From: Campylobacterales bacterium
Lineage (GTDB): Bacteria > Campylobacterota > Campylobacteria > Campylobacterales > Thiovulaceae
Direction of reading: 5' to 3'
Length of the DNA stretch: 5,895 nucleotides
Assembly: GCA_012963895.1 (NCBI GenBank)
Contig: DTUW01000116.1
Coordinates: 1-5,895 of the forward strand
Within the stretch, counting starts at the first letter, position 1, and each line of letters opens with the position of its first letter. Under the pieces are notes generated by a model, which worked only from the letters and a program-made list of their open reading frames with translations, searched no databases and was not told the DNA's origin. Shown here piece after piece: positions 5,818 to 5,895 of the stretch. The translations under genes and the position numbers were made by a program.

Positions 5818-5856
5818 ATAGAAGATGGGGGGGGAGGAGACCCCCTGAACTTCTAT
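5818..5856 (+). terminator. Terminator-like hairpin downstream of the cytochrome gene
   Basis: An outer stem ATAGAAG (5818-5824) pairs with CTTCTAT (5850-5856), and an inner stem of five G (within the eight-G run 5827-5834) pairs with five C (5841-5845). It begins 3 nt after the stop codon. The following bases (TTACACAAG) give only a weak U-tract, so efficiency is uncertain. Confidence 0.55.
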
Positions 5857-5895
5857 TTACACAAGACCCAAAAGCCTTGATGAGGTTGAATTTTT

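Noticed and set aside
5636..5818. 60-codon frame reading the repeats as M-D-I-T-D units
   Set aside because: This is the +1 reading of the YYRHDG array. The annotated frame has the signal peptide, haem site and ribosome site, and the third-position differences are synonymous only in that frame.
5857..5895. Possible 3' end of a minus-strand gene entering from the right (12 codons then TAA)
   Set aside because: Too short to judge; the frame is open only because the window ends, and the residues match nothing I recognise.

Overview
The window looks like Campylobacterota (formerly Epsilonproteobacteria), probably a free-living sulfur- or hydrogen-oxidising relative of Wolinella, Sulfurimonas or Sulfurovum. 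The evidence is an AT-rich sequence, a [NiFe] uptake hydrogenase operon in the Wolinella/Campylobacter order hydA-hydB-hydC-hydD-hydE, and a small monohaem cytochrome c. The exact genus cannot be read from the sequence.

Minus strand, right to left (5139 to 1): hydA (small FeS subunit with a Tat signal and C-terminal membrane anchor), hydB (NiFe large subunit), hydC (dihaem cytochrome b anchor), hydD (endopeptidase that trims HydB) and a hydE-like gene that runs off the left edge. Junctions are tight: 14 nt hydA-hydB, 10 nt hydB-hydC, and a TAATG overlap hydD-hydE. Only hydC-hydD has a real gap (49 nt), and it holds a strong hairpin. Both hydA and hydC appear to start with GTG. The expected pathway is H2 oxidation at the NiFe site in the periplasm, electrons through the HydA FeS chain to HydC haems, then to menaquinone. 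HydD and HydE would act in the cytoplasm during maturation.

A 162-bp AT-rich gap (5140-5301) separates hydA from a divergent plus-strand gene (5302-5814). That gene encodes an exported c-type cytochrome whose C-terminus is an array of YYRHDG hexapeptides ending in His-rich variants. A G-rich terminator-like hairpin follows, and the last ~40 bp hold nothing identifiable.

Most notable points: (1) HydA has C-x-x-Asn where the family has C-x-x-Cys for two of the four proximal-cluster ligands, needing two base changes from a Cys codon; (2) the His/Tyr/Arg/Asp repeat tail on the cytochrome; (3) the hydE-like product has an acylphosphatase-like N-terminus and a HypF-spaced zinc finger with the fourth Cys missing; (4) an in-frame 22-bp direct repeat, encoding NDKSGSI, is shared by hydD and hydE. 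Nothing seen amounts to a wholly new system. The novelty lies in modified parts of a known hydrogenase module and in the neighbouring cytochrome.
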